This document shows positions 36,694 to 48,298 of a stretch of DNA of 64,000 nt, piece by piece; the first letter of the stretch is position 1; each line of letters opens with the position of its first letter. The notes under the pieces were generated by a model. That model was given only the letters and a program-made list of their open reading frames with translations, was not told the DNA's origin and did not search any database. The stretch covers positions 682,001-746,000 of the forward strand of contig NZ_BMXY01000001.1 in assembly GCF_014651995.1 (NCBI RefSeq). Direction: 5' to 3'. This stretch comes from Cognatilysobacter xinjiangensis. Lineage in GTDB: Bacteria; Pseudomonadota; Gammaproteobacteria; Xanthomonadales; Xanthomonadaceae. A program made the translations under genes and the position numbers.

Positions 36694-37479
36694 ATGCTAG
36701 ATTCCCTGCGCGTGACCGTCCTCCGACTGCGCCCGACCGATTCCGACCGCGACCTGCTCGAATTCGAGCCGGGCGTGCACGCCATCCTGCCGTCCACGCT
36801 CGATGCGCGGCAGGCGGACGACGCGCCGATCGCGCACGTCTATGTCGACTCGCGCGGTGTCTGGCTCCAGTTGCGCGAAGGCGTGCGCGGCGTCTACGTC
36901 AACGGTCGGCCGATACGCCGCATGTCGATGCTGCGCGCGGGCGATTCCGTGTTCATGGCGGGCATCGAGTGCGTGCTGATCGGTCGTCGTCCCGACCCGG
37001 CCGGCAGCGGCACGCAGCGCTCGGAAGGCCGCGCGGTGTTGCGCGCGATCGCAGGCCGCCACCACGGGCGCTGCTTCGCGCTGGAGCGCGAATGCGTGCT
37101 CGGCCGTGCGGACGACGCCGACATTCCGATCGACGATGAGGCCATCGGCCCGCGTGAGGTGGCGTTGCATGCGACCGCCAAGGGCGTTCGTGCCACGGCC
37201 AGTACCCCGGGCGCGCCCGTCTGGGTCAACGGCCATCCGCTCACCAACGCGCTGCTGGTGCCGGGCGACCAGCTTGTCGTCGCGGGGCAGCACCGCTTCG
37301 TCGTCGAGGCCTCGCGCCCACCGCACGAGGACGAGCCGACCGGCGAGCGCCGGCCCAGCGAACGGCATGCACCGCCTGCGCAGGCACGGCGCGCCGCGCG
37401 GCGGCTGCCGTGGCTGATCGTCGCCGCGGTATTGCTCGCGGGCGCGCTCAGCCTGCTGCTGCTGTACGGCGCGGGCTGA
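36694..37479 (+). CDS. FHA domain-containing membrane protein
   Basis: A 261-residue protein starting at ATG 36694. The first 95 residues form an FHA-like fold without the full motif (HVYVDSRGVWLQLREGVRGVYVNGRPIRR). A second FHA domain (about 110-205) has VLGRADDADIPIDDEAIGPREVAL and VWVNGHPLTN, close to the GR...S..H...NG pattern of phosphothreonine binding. One membrane helix ends the protein ([20 protein letters not shown]). Its 3' end overlaps the convergent msrQ gene by 32 bp. Possible link to Ser/Thr-kinase or secretion regulation; partner unknown. Confidence 0.8.
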   Translation: MLDSLRVTVLRLRPTDSDRDLLEFEPGVHAILPSTLDARQADDAPIAHVYVDSRGVWLQLREGVRGVYVNGRPIRRMSMLRAGDSVFMAGIECVLIGRRPDPAGSGTQRSEGRAVLRAIAGRHHGRCFALERECVLGRADDADIPIDDEAIGPREVALHATAKGVRATASTPGAPVWVNGHPLTNALLVPGDQLVVAGQHRFVVEASRPPHEDEPTGERRPSERHAPPAQARRAARRLPWLIVAAVLLAGALSLLLLYGAG

Positions 37480-38119
37480 CCGGCCGCAGGCGGCGCCACA
37501 GGCGCCAGCCCAGCAGCACTGCGGCGATGGCCGCATACAGCGCGGGCTCGCGGATGTCCGACTTCACCAGCCACCAGAAGTGCAGCACGGCGAGTATCGC
37601 CACGGCGTACACCAGCCGGTGCAGCTGGCCCCAGCGACGCCCGAGTCGCCGCATCGCGCGCTGGAACGACGTCGCCGCCAGCGGGACCAGCAGCAGCCAC
37701 GCGGCGAACCCGACCGTGATGTAGGGGCGCTTGGCGATCTCGGTCGCGATCTGCGACACGTCCAAGCGCAGGTCCAGCACGGCCCAGGCGGCAAAGTGCA
37801 ACGTCGCGTAGAAGAACGCGTACAGCCCCAGCATGCGCCGGAAGCGCAGCAGTACCGGCTTGCCAGTGACCTGACGCAGTGGCGTCACGGCCAGGGTGAC
37901 CATCAGGAAGCGGATCGCCCACAGGCCCAGGAAGTGCTCGACGGCGGCGACCGGGTCCGCGCCCAGCGCGCCGCTGCCGAGTACCAACTCCGAGCGGATC
38001 TGCCACGCGAGCCACGCCGCAGGTGCGAGCGCGAGCAGGTGGACGAGCGTCTTGGCGACGACGACGGCCGGCTCGCTACGACGCTTGCCCGCCCTCGGGG
38101 CAGGGCGGCTCAGAACCAC
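37448..38119 (-). CDS. msrQ: Methionine sulfoxide reductase heme-binding subunit MsrQ
   Basis: About 223 residues. The only reasonable start is GTG 38119, overlapping the msrP stop by 10 bp; the longer open frame upstream is a shadow of msrP. It is an integral membrane heme b protein that passes electrons from the quinone pool to MsrP. Six helices carry the heme histidines ([46 protein letters not shown]). Adjacent msrP confirms the system, which repairs oxidised methionine in periplasmic proteins. Confidence 0.9.
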   Translation of the reverse strand: MVLSRPAPRAGKRRSEPAVVVAKTLVHLLALAPAAWLAWQIRSELVLGSGALGADPVAAVEHFLGLWAIRFLMVTLAVTPLRQVTGKPVLLRFRRMLGLYAFFYATLHFAAWAVLDLRLDVSQIATEIAKRPYITVGFAAWLLLVPLAATSFQRAMRRLGRRWGQLHRLVYAVAILAVLHFWWLVKSDIREPALYAAIAAVLLGWRLWRRLRPVSPRRTAAAG

Positions 38120-39087
38120 TTCCTCAGGTCCATGCCCGCGTACAGCGATGCCACCTGGTCGCCGTAGCCGTTGAACGGCCGCGTGGCGATGCGGTCGGCG
38201 AACAGGCGCGTGGTGGTGCCGGCGATGCGTCGCTCGGTCTTCTGGCTCCAGCGCGGATGGTCGACCGCCGGATTGACGTTGGAGAAAAAGCCGTACTCGT
38301 TCGAGGCGTAGTCGTTCCAGCTGGTGAACGGGCGCTTCTCGACGAAGTCGATGCGCACGATGGACTTGATGCTCTTGAAGCCGTACTTCCAAGGCACGAC
38401 CAGCCGCAGCGGCGCACCGTTCTGCTGCAGCAGCGGCTTGCCGTAAATGCCGGTGGCGAGCAGCGTCAGCGGATGCATCGCCTCGTCCATCCGCAGGCCT
38501 TCGCGATACGGCCAGTCGAGCGCCGGATAGCCAAGGCCCGGCATCTGCTTGCGGTCGGCGAGGGTGGTGAAAGCGACGAACTTCGCCTTCGACGTCGGCT
38601 CGAAGCGCTTGAGTACCGAGGCCAGCGGAACGCCGAGCCAGGGGATCACCATCGACCAGCCTTCCACGCAGCGCAGCCGGTAGACGCGCTCCTCGGGCGT
38701 CGGGCCCCTGATGAGGTCGTCCAGCGCGATGCGGCCGGGCTTCGCGCATTCTCCGCCCACGGCGACCGTCCATGGCGTCGTCCGCAGCGTGCGCGCTGCC
38801 TTGGACGGGTCCGCCTTGCCGGTGCCGAACTCGTAGAAGTTGTTGTAGTGCGTGATGTCCTGGTAGGTCGTGCGCGTCTCGGCCGTGGTGAAGCCCGAGC
38901 GCATGCGCGCGGGGTCAACGCGCACCGCGGCCGGCGCCGGCGGTGGCTCGGCGTCCGCGCAGCCGGAAAGCGCGAGTGCCGGCGCGGCGACAAGCCCGGC
39001 GACCAGTCGCCGACGGTCGCGATAGACCGCCTCGTCGGTGATTTCGCGGGCGGGGATCCTCAGGGCATCGCGCAGCGACATGGCCAT
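38110..39087 (-). CDS. msrP: Periplasmic methionine sulfoxide reductase catalytic subunit MsrP
   Basis: A 325-residue molybdopterin enzyme. The N terminus has a twin-arginine signal ([19 protein letters not shown]). The family motif [17 protein letters not shown] contains the molybdenum-ligating Cys. [20 protein letters not shown] and the C-terminal [20 protein letters not shown] are typical of MsrP (YedY). It reduces methionine sulfoxide in envelope proteins using electrons from MsrQ. A second in-frame ATG lies two codons after the first. Confidence 0.95.
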   Translation of the reverse strand: MAMSLRDALRIPAREITDEAVYRDRRRLVAGLVAAPALALSGCADAEPPPAPAAVRVDPARMRSGFTTAETRTTYQDITHYNNFYEFGTGKADPSKAARTLRTTPWTVAVGGECAKPGRIALDDLIRGPTPEERVYRLRCVEGWSMVIPWLGVPLASVLKRFEPTSKAKFVAFTTLADRKQMPGLGYPALDWPYREGLRMDEAMHPLTLLATGIYGKPLLQQNGAPLRLVVPWKYGFKSIKSIVRIDFVEKRPFTSWNDYASNEYGFFSNVNPAVDHPRWSQKTERRIAGTTTRLFADRIATRPFNGYGDQVASLYAGMDLRKWF

Positions 39088-39203
39088 CTCCGGTGGACGG
39101 TCGATTAGACGACGGCATGCATGAAAAAGTTGCAGCGCCGGGGCTGGCGGCCGTGCTGCGCTGCGGCATACTCGACCTTCACCCCGCCATCAGGTGCCCT
39201 GCG

Positions 39204-40289
39204 ATGCCCCGCGTCTTCAACTTCAGTGCCGGCCCCGCCACCCTTCCGGACGTCGTCCTCGAGCAGGCGCGCGACGAGCTTCTGGACTGGCGCGGCGTCG
39301 GTGCCTCCATTGTCGAGCTCAGCCATCGCGGCAAGGAGTTCATGGGCGTCGCGGCCGAGGCCGAGGCCGACTTGCGCCGGCTGCTGTCGATTTCCGACGA
39401 CTACGTCGTGCTGTTCCTCGCGGGCGGCGCCACCACCGCGCAGGCGCTGGTGCCGCTGAACCTCGCCAGCGCCGGCCAGCGCGCGGACTACGTCGTGACG
39501 GGGCACTGGGGCAAGACGGCGATCAAGCAGGCCAGGCCCTACGTCGACGTGAACATCGCGGCGACGAGCGAGGCCGGCGGCTTCCGCGACCTGCCCGCGC
39601 GCGCCGACTGGCAGCTGTCGCCCGACGCCGCCTACGTGCACATCACCGCGAACGAGACCATCCACGGCGTCGAGTTCCGCGACATCCCGGACGTCGGTGA
39701 CGTTCCGCTGGTGGCCGACTTCAGCTCGAGCATCGCCTCCGAGCCGCTGGACGTGTCGAAGTTCGGCGTCATCTATGCCGGCGCGCAGAAGAACCTGGGC
39801 CCGGTCGGCGTGACCGTGGTGATCCTGCGTCGCAACCTGCTCGAACGCGCCGGGCAGCCGCGTGCCGACATCTTCGACTACCGCTCACACGTCAAGGGCG
39901 AGTCGATGCTCAACACGCCGCCAACGTGGAACTGGTACTTGGCCGGCCTGGTATTCAAGTGGATGCTCGCCGAAGGCGGCGTCGAGGAGTTCGCGCGACG
40001 CAACGCGCGCAAGGCCGCTGCGCTCTATGCCGCGATCGACGGCTCGGGCGGCTTCTACCGCAACGACGTGGCCGCGCCGGTGCGCTCGCGCATGAACGTT
40101 CCGTTCTTCCTGCACGACGCGTCGCTCGACAAGGCCTTCCTTGCCGAGTCCGAGGCCGCGGGCCTGATCGGCCTGAAGGGCCATCGCGCGCTCGGCGGCA
40201 TGCGCGCGTCGATCTACAACGCGATGCCCGAAGCGGGCGTGCGCGCGCTGATCGGGTTCATGGACGATTTCAGGAAGCGCCACGGGTGA
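39204..40289 (+). CDS. serC: Phosphoserine aminotransferase
   Basis: A 361-residue PLP enzyme of serine and pyridoxine biosynthesis. Start ATG 39204 gives [20 protein letters not shown]; the upstream extension has no support. The PLP lysine is in [18 protein letters not shown], and [15 protein letters not shown] and [16 protein letters not shown] are conserved. Its 3' end overlaps hisC by 4 bp. serC-hisC-aroA in a row is a known arrangement in this group. Confidence 0.95.
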   Translation: MPRVFNFSAGPATLPDVVLEQARDELLDWRGVGASIVELSHRGKEFMGVAAEAEADLRRLLSISDDYVVLFLAGGATTAQALVPLNLASAGQRADYVVTGHWGKTAIKQARPYVDVNIAATSEAGGFRDLPARADWQLSPDAAYVHITANETIHGVEFRDIPDVGDVPLVADFSSSIASEPLDVSKFGVIYAGAQKNLGPVGVTVVILRRNLLERAGQPRADIFDYRSHVKGESMLNTPPTWNWYLAGLVFKWMLAEGGVEEFARRNARKAAALYAAIDGSGGFYRNDVAAPVRSRMNVPFFLHDASLDKAFLAESEAAGLIGLKGHRALGGMRASIYNAMPEAGVRALIGFMDDFRKRHG

Positions 40290-41413
40290 CACCCGCCTAC
40301 GACGAAGCCTGGTTCGCGGATCGCGCGGTCGCGGGCGTTCGCGGGCTGGCGGCGTACGACCCGGGCCACGACGTGGCGGCGATGCGCGAGCGCACCGAGT
40401 GGCTGGTCGAACTCGGTTCCAACGAGAACCCGTACGGCCCGTCGCCGGCCGCGCGCGCCGCGGTGCTCGATGCGCTTCACGGGATGCATCGCTATCCGGA
40501 CCCGCGCGGCACCCGCCTCAAGCACGCACTGGCCGCGCTGCACGGCGTCGAGCCCGCGTGCATCCTGCTCGGCAACGGGTCGCACGAGCTGCTGATGCAG
40601 TTCGCGCAGGCTTTCGCCGGCGCGGGCGACGACGTCGTCTATCCGCGATACGGCTTCGCCGTGTTCGCGCTGGCGACGCAGGCGGCGGGCGCGAACGCGC
40701 GCGTTGCGCCGGCGCTGCCGGTGGAATCGGCCATGCCGCTGGGTCACGACGGCGATGCGCTGCTTGCGGCCATCACGCCCGCCACGCGGCTGCTCTACAT
40801 CGCCAATCCGAACAATCCGACCGGTACGTGGATCGATGCGGCGACGCTGCAGCGGTTCGTCGCCGCTGTCCCGCCGGAGGTCATCGTCGTGGTGGACGAG
40901 GCCTATGCCGAACTCGCGGACGCACCGGACTACCGGAGCGCGCTCGCGCTGACGGCCGCGCACGGCAACCTCGTCGTCACCCGAACCTTCAGCAAGGCGT
41001 ATGCGCTCGCGGGGCTGCGCTGCGGCTACGCGATCGCGGCGTCAGGCTTCGTGGCCGTGATGGAGCGGCTGCGCGAGAGCTTCAATGTCAATTCGGCCGC
41101 GCTGGCGGCCTGCGAGGCGGCGCTCGGCGATGCTGCGCATCTCGAATGGAGCCGCGCGCGCAATGCGGAGCAGCGCACCGTGCTCGGCGATGCGCTGTCG
41201 CGCCGCGGCCTGCGGGTGCTGCCGTCGCAGACGAATTTCCTGCTGGTCGGGCTCGGCGAGCGCGCGCCGGCGATCGAGGCGCACCTGCTGCAGCGCGACG
41301 TGGTCCTGCGCCCGATGGGCGGCTACGGGCTGCACGGCTGGACGCGCATCACCGTCGGCAGCGCCGATGAGAACCGCCGCCTGCTCGCGGCGCTGGACGA
41401 GGTGCTGGCATGA
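40286..41413 (+). CDS. hisC: Histidinol-phosphate aminotransferase
   Basis: A 375-residue class I/II PLP aminotransferase starting at GTG 40286, which overlaps the serC stop (GTGA). It shows [12 protein letters not shown] near the N terminus, [18 protein letters not shown], and the PLP lysine in [15 protein letters not shown]. The 3' end overlaps aroA by 4 bp. With aroA it could also serve as an aromatic aminotransferase; that is inferred from context only. Confidence 0.93.
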   Translation: MTPAYDEAWFADRAVAGVRGLAAYDPGHDVAAMRERTEWLVELGSNENPYGPSPAARAAVLDALHGMHRYPDPRGTRLKHALAALHGVEPACILLGNGSHELLMQFAQAFAGAGDDVVYPRYGFAVFALATQAAGANARVAPALPVESAMPLGHDGDALLAAITPATRLLYIANPNNPTGTWIDAATLQRFVAAVPPEVIVVVDEAYAELADAPDYRSALALTAAHGNLVVTRTFSKAYALAGLRCGYAIAASGFVAVMERLRESFNVNSAALAACEAALGDAAHLEWSRARNAEQRTVLGDALSRRGLRVLPSQTNFLLVGLGERAPAIEAHLLQRDVVLRPMGGYGLHGWTRITVGSADENRRLLAALDEVLA

Positions 41414-42706
41414 GCCTGGATTGGATCGCACGTCGCGGCGGACCGCTGCGCGGACGCGTGCGTGTGCCGGGCGACAAGTCGATCTCGCACCGCGCGATCA
41501 TGTTCGCGGCGCTGGCCGAAGGCACCAGTCGCATCACCGGTTTCCTCGAAGGCGAGGATACGCGTGCCACCGCGCGCGTGTTCGAACAGCTCGGCGTGCG
41601 CATCGAAGCAGCGTCGCCGAGCGAGCGCATCGTGCACGGGGTCGGGCTCGACGGCCTGCGCGCATCCGCGTCGCCGCTCGACTGCGGCAACGCCGGCACC
41701 GGCATGCGGCTGCTCGCGGGCCTGCTTGCCGGGCAGTCGTTCGACAGCGTGCTGGTGGGCGACGAATCGCTGTCGCGACGGCCGATGCGCCGCGTCACCG
41801 AGCCGCTGGCGCGCATGGGCGCGCGCATCGAAACGGCGGACGGCGGCCTGCCACCGCTGCGCATCGAGGGTGGTGCAGCCCTGAACGGCATCGATTTCGA
41901 TTCCCCGGTGGCCAGCGCACAGGTGAAATCGGCCGTGCTGCTCGCGGGCCTGTACGCGGACGGCCGCACCAGCGTCGTCGAGCCGCGCCCGACGCGCGAC
42001 TACACCGAGCGTATGCTGCGTGCATTCGGCGCCGACATCGAGTTCGCGCCGGGCCGTGCAAGCCTCATGGGCCGGCCGCGCCTGCGCGCCGTCGACGTGC
42101 ATGTGCCGTCCGACTTCTCGTCGGCCGCGTTCTTCATTGTCGCCGCATGCGTGGTCCCCGGCTCGGATCTCGTCATCGAGGGCGTGGGCATGAACCCGCG
42201 CCGCACGGGCCTGCTCGACGCGCTGCGGCTGATGGGCGCCGACATCGAGGTCGGCTCGCCGCGCGAGGAAGGCGGTGAGCCGGTGGCCGACCTGCGCGTG
42301 CGGGCCAGCGAGCTGCGCGCCATCGAGGTGCCGGCCGAGGTCGTGCCCGACATGATCGACGAGTTCCCGGCGCTGTTCGCCGCCGCGGCCTGTGCCACGG
42401 GCACCACCGTCGTGCGTGGCGCCGAGGAACTTCGCGTCAAGGAATCGGACCGCATCGCTGCGATGGCCACCGCCCTGCGTGCACTGGGCATTGCCGTCAC
42501 GGAGACCCCCGACGGCGCGCTGATCCAAGGCGGGCAGACGCACGGCGGGCGCGTCGACAGCCTGGGCGATCACCGCATCGCGATGAGCCTGGCGGTGCTC
42601 GCGCAGCGCGCGGAACGGGATGTGTCGATCGGCGACGTGGCCAATGTCGCCACTTCGTTCCCCGGATTCGTCGAACTCGCGAACGGGAGCGGAATGGCGC
42701 TGGCGG

Positions 42707-42723
<17 letters not shown>
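41410..42723 (+). CDS. aroA: 3-phosphoshikimate 1-carboxyvinyltransferase (EPSP synthase)
   Basis: A 437-residue shikimate-pathway enzyme. Conserved segments include RVPGDKSISHRAIMFAALAEG, DCGNAGTGMRLLAGLLAG, VASAQVKSAVLLAGL, PSDFSSAAFFIVAA and VKESDRIAAMATAL. SAQVK and RDYTERM resemble the motifs used to define class II EPSP synthases, so it may belong to the glyphosate-tolerant group; this is inference. The start overlaps hisC by 4 bp and the 3' end overlaps the convergent tonB-like gene by 17 bp. Confidence 0.95.
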
Positions 42724-44739
<2,016 letters not shown>

Positions 44740-44760
44740 GCGTCCGCTGGCACCCGATGA

Positions 44761-44789
44761 AAAGGCCCGCTCGTCGAGCGGGCTTTTTT
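44761..44789. terminator. Terminator between serS and azoR
   Basis: Stem GCCCGCTC / GAGCGGGC with loop GTC, preceded by AAAG and followed by TTTTTT. It works on the plus strand for serS and plausibly on the minus strand for azoR, which ends at 44801. Confidence 0.88.
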
Positions 44790-44800
44790 CTGTCCGCGGC

Positions 44801-45373
44801 TCAGGCTGCGCGGGACAGCGGCTCGCGCAGGCCGGCCATGGCCGCTTCGATCGCCGCCGCGCGGCGTTCGGGCGAGATGGACACGCCGTCCGCACGGACG
44901 AAGCGCAGTGCGCGCACGCCCAGGAAGCCGAAGATGAAACGCAGGTAGGGCTCGATGAAGTCGGTCGGCTGGCCCGCGTGGTCGCCGCCGGCCGCGATCG
45001 CCACGATCACGGTCTTGTCGGGGACCAGGCCCTCCGGGCCGGCCTCGGTGTAGCGGAACGTCTTGCCGGCGACGGTGATCCGGTCGATCCATGCCTTCAG
45101 CGCCGACGGGATCGCGAAGTTGTACATCGGTGCGCCGATCACCACGGTGTCGGCGGCGAGGAACTCCTCCAGCACGGCGGCCGACTCGGCTGCCGCCGCT
45201 TCGTTGCCGAACGTCGCCGAGGACAGGTGGGGCAAGGCGTCGGTGTCGAGGTCCCGGCGCAGCACCTCGACCGCCGGGTTTGCGCGCCGCTGCTGCTCGA
45301 CGATGGCGGCCGTGATCTGGCGGCTGACGGAATTGGCGCCGAGGGCGCTGGAGTCGAGGTGGAGGAGCTTCAT
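44801..45373 (-). CDS. azoR: FMN-dependent NADH-azoreductase
   Basis: A 190-residue flavodoxin-fold quinone/azo reductase. Start ATG 45373 follows GAGGTGGAGGAGCTT on the plus strand read in reverse; the frame reaches 7 codons further up. The FMN-binding pattern LHLDSSALGANSVSRQIT, then GAPMYNFAIPSALKAWIDRI and AIAAGGDHAGQPTDF are typical of AzoR. It is divergent from a LysR regulator, a common arrangement in which the regulator controls the reductase in response to quinones or thiol stress. Confidence 0.9.
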   Translation of the reverse strand: MKLLHLDSSALGANSVSRQITAAIVEQQRRANPAVEVLRRDLDTDALPHLSSATFGNEAAAAESAAVLEEFLAADTVVIGAPMYNFAIPSALKAWIDRITVAGKTFRYTEAGPEGLVPDKTVIVAIAAGGDHAGQPTDFIEPYLRFIFGFLGVRALRFVRADGVSISPERRAAAIEAAMAGLREPLSRAA

Positions 45374-45429
45374 GGATTGTCCTGTCTGCGGCATGGCCGG
45401 GGTGCAGGAAACCTATGGCGTTGCAGAAA

Positions 45430-45447
45430 TAGAATTAAGGTAGTCTA
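45430..45447. promoter_or_regulatory. Possible LysR operator between azoR and its regulator
   Basis: The dyad TAGA-N10-TCTA lies between the divergent genes, 35 bp from the LysR start. It has the general T-N(11)-A-like symmetry of LysR sites and the region is locally AT-rich. Confidence 0.35.
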
Positions 45448-45482
45448 ATGTCACGTACCGTTGCGGGCATGGAACTGTCGTC

Positions 45483-46475
45483 ATGAACGATCTGAATGAC
45501 CTGTACTACTTCGCCGCCGTCGTCGAGCACTCCGGCTTCGCCGCCGCCGAACGCGCGCTCGGCATCCCGAAGTCGCGCCTGAGCCGACGCATCAGCCAGC
45601 TCGAGAACGATCTCGGCGTGCGTCTCTTGCAGCGCTCGACGCGCCGCTTCGCCGTCACCGACGTCGGCCAGAGCGTGTACCGCCATGCGCAGTCCATGCT
45701 CGAAGAAGCCAAGGCCGCGCGCGAGGTGGTCGATCGCCTGAGCGCCGAGCCGCGCGGCGTGATCCGCGTCAGCGTGCCGGTCGGCATCGCGCAGCAGCAC
45801 ATGCCCAAGCTGCTGCCGGAATTCCTCGCGCTGTACCCGCAGGTGCGCGTGCAGATGCACATCAGCAACCGGCGCGTGGACGTCATCAACGAAGGCTTCG
45901 ACGTTGCGCTGCGCGTACGCACCAAGCTCGACGACGACGGCAGCCTGGTGATGCGCAGCTTCGGCCAGATCCAGGAGCTGCTCGTCGCCAGCCCGCAGTA
46001 CCTCAAGCGCATGGGGCGCCCGCAGACGCCGGATGAGCTCACCGAGCACGTCACCATGTCGATGAGCGAGGACGAGGCGCGCCAGCGCTGGGAGCTGCAC
46101 GGCCGCAACGGCGAGGTGCGTCGCATGGAACTCAAGCCCCGCATCATGGGCTTCGACTTCCCGATGCTGATGCAGCTCGCGAAGCAGGGCATCGGCATCA
46201 CGCTGCTGCCGGAGACGATCTGCGCCGAGGCCGTGCGCACCGGCGAGCTCGAGGTGGTGCTGCCCGACTGGCGCCTGCCGCAGGGCATCTTCCACGCGGT
46301 GTTCGCCTCGCGTCGCGGCATGCTGCCGGCCGTGCGCGTCTTCATCGACTTCCTGGCCGAACGCGCGCCGGCAATGGTCGAATCCGCGCGGCTGCAGTGC
46401 TCCGAGATCCATGGTCGCCCGTGCACCGAGTCGATGGAGCTCGCGACCCGCGGCGTGCAGGTCGCAACCGCCTGA
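45483..46475 (+). CDS. LysR-family transcriptional regulator
   Basis: A 330-residue regulator. The N-terminal winged helix-turn-helix (LNDLYYFAAVVEHSGFAAAE, then RLSRRISQLENDLGVRLLQR) is followed by a substrate-binding domain (about 90-290). It belongs to the large group that pairs divergently with quinone reductases or azoreductases, and azoR lies 109 bp away. The effector is unknown. Confidence 0.92.
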   Translation: MNDLNDLYYFAAVVEHSGFAAAERALGIPKSRLSRRISQLENDLGVRLLQRSTRRFAVTDVGQSVYRHAQSMLEEAKAAREVVDRLSAEPRGVIRVSVPVGIAQQHMPKLLPEFLALYPQVRVQMHISNRRVDVINEGFDVALRVRTKLDDDGSLVMRSFGQIQELLVASPQYLKRMGRPQTPDELTEHVTMSMSEDEARQRWELHGRNGEVRRMELKPRIMGFDFPMLMQLAKQGIGITLLPETICAEAVRTGELEVVLPDWRLPQGIFHAVFASRRGMLPAVRVFIDFLAERAPAMVESARLQCSEIHGRPCTESMELATRGVQVATA

Positions 46476-46530
46476 GTCCATGCGACAATCCGGCGCCGCG
46501 CAATGCGGCGCCGTTCCGACGGCGTGCCAC

Positions 46531-46620
46531 GGAGAGGTGGCCGAGTGGTTTAAGGCAGCGGTCTTGAAAACCGCCGAAGGGTCAAACCTTCCGTGGGTTC
46601 GAATCCCACCCTCTCCGCCA
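46531..46620 (+). tRNA. tRNA-Ser (TGA), attachment site of the integrated element
   Basis: A 90-nt class II tRNA. Acceptor GGAGAGG pairs with CCTCTCC, the anticodon loop carries TGA, a long variable arm is present (GAAGGGTCAAACCTTC), the T arm is GTGGG-TTCGAAT-CCCAC and CCA is encoded. Its 3' 58 bases are repeated exactly at 56680-56737, so the gene was used as attB and its function kept by the left end. Confidence 0.97.
46563..46620 (+). repeat. attL direct repeat (58 bp, 3' end of tRNA-Ser)
   Basis: Identical to 56680-56737, starting at CTTGAAAACCGCC in the anticodon loop and ending at the tRNA CCA. The sequences diverge on both sides. This is the left core attachment site. Confidence 0.95.
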
Positions 46621-46668
46621 AATTCAAGGGTTTAGGGGCTTGCAAGCCTCCGCCGGCCGGTCCATGGT

Positions 46669-46695
46669 TGTCCCCGTTGGGACACTTTGGGACAG
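46669..46695 (+). promoter_or_regulatory. Candidate integrase arm-type sites, left end
   Basis: TGTCCC (46669-46674), GGGACA (46679-46684) and GGGACAG (46689-46695) lie between attL and the integrase start, the last two spaced 10 bp apart. A matching pair lies inside the right end at 56555-56572. This is the expected position for arm-type integrase sites or a self-regulatory operator. Confidence 0.55.
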
Positions 46696-46698
46696 CGA

Positions 46699-47748
46699 GT
46701 GGCGACCTTCGAGAAGCGAGTCGGCAAGACGGGAAAGACGACCTGGCGCGTTCGCGTGCGTCGTCAGTCCGGCCCGTGGCTGACCAAGTCGTTTGCGAGA
46801 AAAATCGAGGCTGAGGCGTGGGCGCGATCCATCGAGCACAAGCTCGACACGGGCGAGAGCGTGCCGTCATCGGAAGCCCGCAAGCGCACGCTTGGCGATG
46901 CGATCGACCGCTACCTGCAGGTCACGCTCCCGCAGTCGAAGTTCCAGAAGAACACCCGCGAGCAGACGCGGATGCTGACGTGGTGGAAAGAGGAACTCGG
47001 CAGCCGCCCGCTGGTAACCGTTACCGCGTCGACCATCGCCGAGGTTCGCGACCGAATCGCGCTCGAGAAGACGCGCACGGGCAAGGTCCGGTCGGGCGCC
47101 ACCGTAAATCGCCGCATTGCTGCGCTGTCGGCTGTGCTGACGGTCGCCGTGAAGGAATACGGCTGGATCCCGAAGAATCCGGTTCCCAACGTCACGCGGA
47201 TGCCGGACAGCAAGGCGCGCGAGCGCTTCCTCTCCGAGACCGAGCGCCGCGACCTGCTGGCCTGCTGCGACGTCTCCGACCTCAAGCTATTGGGCCCGCT
47301 GGTTCGCCTCGCGCTGGCCACTGGCGCGCGCAAGGGCGAGCTGCTGGGCCTGCAGTGGCAGCACGTCGACCTCGATCGCCGAACGGTGCGCTTCCTGGAC
47401 ACCAAGAACGGCGAGTCCCGAACGGTCCCGCTCGCGCCGGCCGCGGTGGAAGTGCTGCGCCAGTGGAAGGCAGGGCGCCTACCTGTCGGCGCGGTATTCC
47501 CGGAGACGGTGGACGTCGTCGACAAATACTGGCGCGAGGCCCGCGGGGACGCTGGCCTGACCGACTTCCGATTCCACGACCTGAGGCACTCAGCGGCGAG
47601 CTACCTCGCGATGAGCGGCGCGTCGCTGATGGATATTGCGGCCATCCTCGGACACAAAACACTCGCCATGGTGAAGCGCTACAGCCACCTGAGCGAGCAG
47701 CACACGACCGCAGCGGTCGATCGAATGGCCGAGCGGTTCCTCGGCTAA
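46699..47748 (+). CDS. int: Tyrosine recombinase (integrase)
   Basis: About 349 residues from GTG 46699; a TTG at 46687 would add four residues. The N-terminal arm-binding domain (FEKRVGKTGKTTWRVRVRRQ) is followed by a SAM-like core-binding domain and the catalytic domain. Counted from the GTG, R211 (ATGARKGELLGL), K236, H293 and R296 (FHDLRHSAAS), H319 (LGHKT) and the nucleophile Y328 (KRYSHL) are all present, so it should be active. It reads into the element from attL, the usual layout for tRNA-integrating elements. Confidence 0.94.
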   Translation: MATFEKRVGKTGKTTWRVRVRRQSGPWLTKSFARKIEAEAWARSIEHKLDTGESVPSSEARKRTLGDAIDRYLQVTLPQSKFQKNTREQTRMLTWWKEELGSRPLVTVTASTIAEVRDRIALEKTRTGKVRSGATVNRRIAALSAVLTVAVKEYGWIPKNPVPNVTRMPDSKARERFLSETERRDLLACCDVSDLKLLGPLVRLALATGARKGELLGLQWQHVDLDRRTVRFLDTKNGESRTVPLAPAAVEVLRQWKAGRLPVGAVFPETVDVVDKYWREARGDAGLTDFRFHDLRHSAASYLAMSGASLMDIAAILGHKTLAMVKRYSHLSEQHTTAAVDRMAERFLG

Positions 47749-47812
47749 AGCGGCGGAACCGAGTGCGCTAACACTCGGCCCGCCTTCCACAACCGTCTGA
47801 TAGGGGACGACC

Positions 47813-47995
47813 ATGGCGGCAACGATTATCGCCTTTCCAAAGCAGCGCCGCGCTGAAGACGACTTTGTCCGTACGGTTCGCACGGACGACGAGTTGGCCT
47901 TTCTCCGCCACAACTCGGATGCGGAGCTGCGATCCTGCTATCGCAACATGCAGGACGCGTTCGCGCGGTATCAGGCGTCGAGGGCTCGGAAGTGA
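47813..47995 (+). CDS. Small hypothetical protein of the element, 60 residues
   Basis: ATG 47813. Basic and helical (FPKQRRAEDDFVRTVRTDDE, then LRSCYRNMQDAFARYQASRA). It is in an operon with the next gene, overlapping it by 4 bp. A hairpin (CCGAGTG/CACTCGG, 47759-47778) separates it from the integrase. No family recognised; both small genes share an N-terminal I-x-x-F-P-x-x-Q/R pattern. Confidence 0.55.
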   Translation: MAATIIAFPKQRRAEDDFVRTVRTDDELAFLRHNSDAELRSCYRNMQDAFARYQASRARK

Positions 47996-48216
47996 GCGCG
48001 CAGATTCTTAGGTTCCCGGCACGGCAGCAGCCGGACGTTGAACGCCAGCGCAAGCTTGCACTTGAGGCACGCGAAGACCGCCTGCTGCGGCGTCTCGAGG
48101 AAATGATCGCGGCTGTCATGCGCGGCGAACATCAGGACACCGAATCCGACGACGTAGATGCGCGTCTCGCGCGGGCGATTGCTAACGCGATAGAGCGCGC
48201 GCCTCGCAAGCAGTGA
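47992..48216 (+). CDS. Small hypothetical protein of the element, 74 residues
   Basis: Starts at GTG 47992, overlapping the previous stop (GTGA). Charged and probably coiled-coil (ERQRKLALEAREDRLLRRLE, then DDVDARLARAIANAIERA). The N terminus ILRFPARQQ resembles IIAFPKQRR of its neighbour. No function assigned. The following gap of 82 bp holds a perfect 7-bp hairpin (AGCCGGT/ACCGGCT, 48250-48269). Confidence 0.55.
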   Translation: MSAQILRFPARQQPDVERQRKLALEAREDRLLRRLEEMIAAVMRGEHQDTESDDVDARLARAIANAIERAPRKQ

Positions 48217-48298
48217 CTGTCTAATCCGCGCCTAGGCTGATCCCCGAAAAGCCGGTTACCCCACCGGCTCGGCGCGGCTCTCTAACGGGGGCGCAGGG

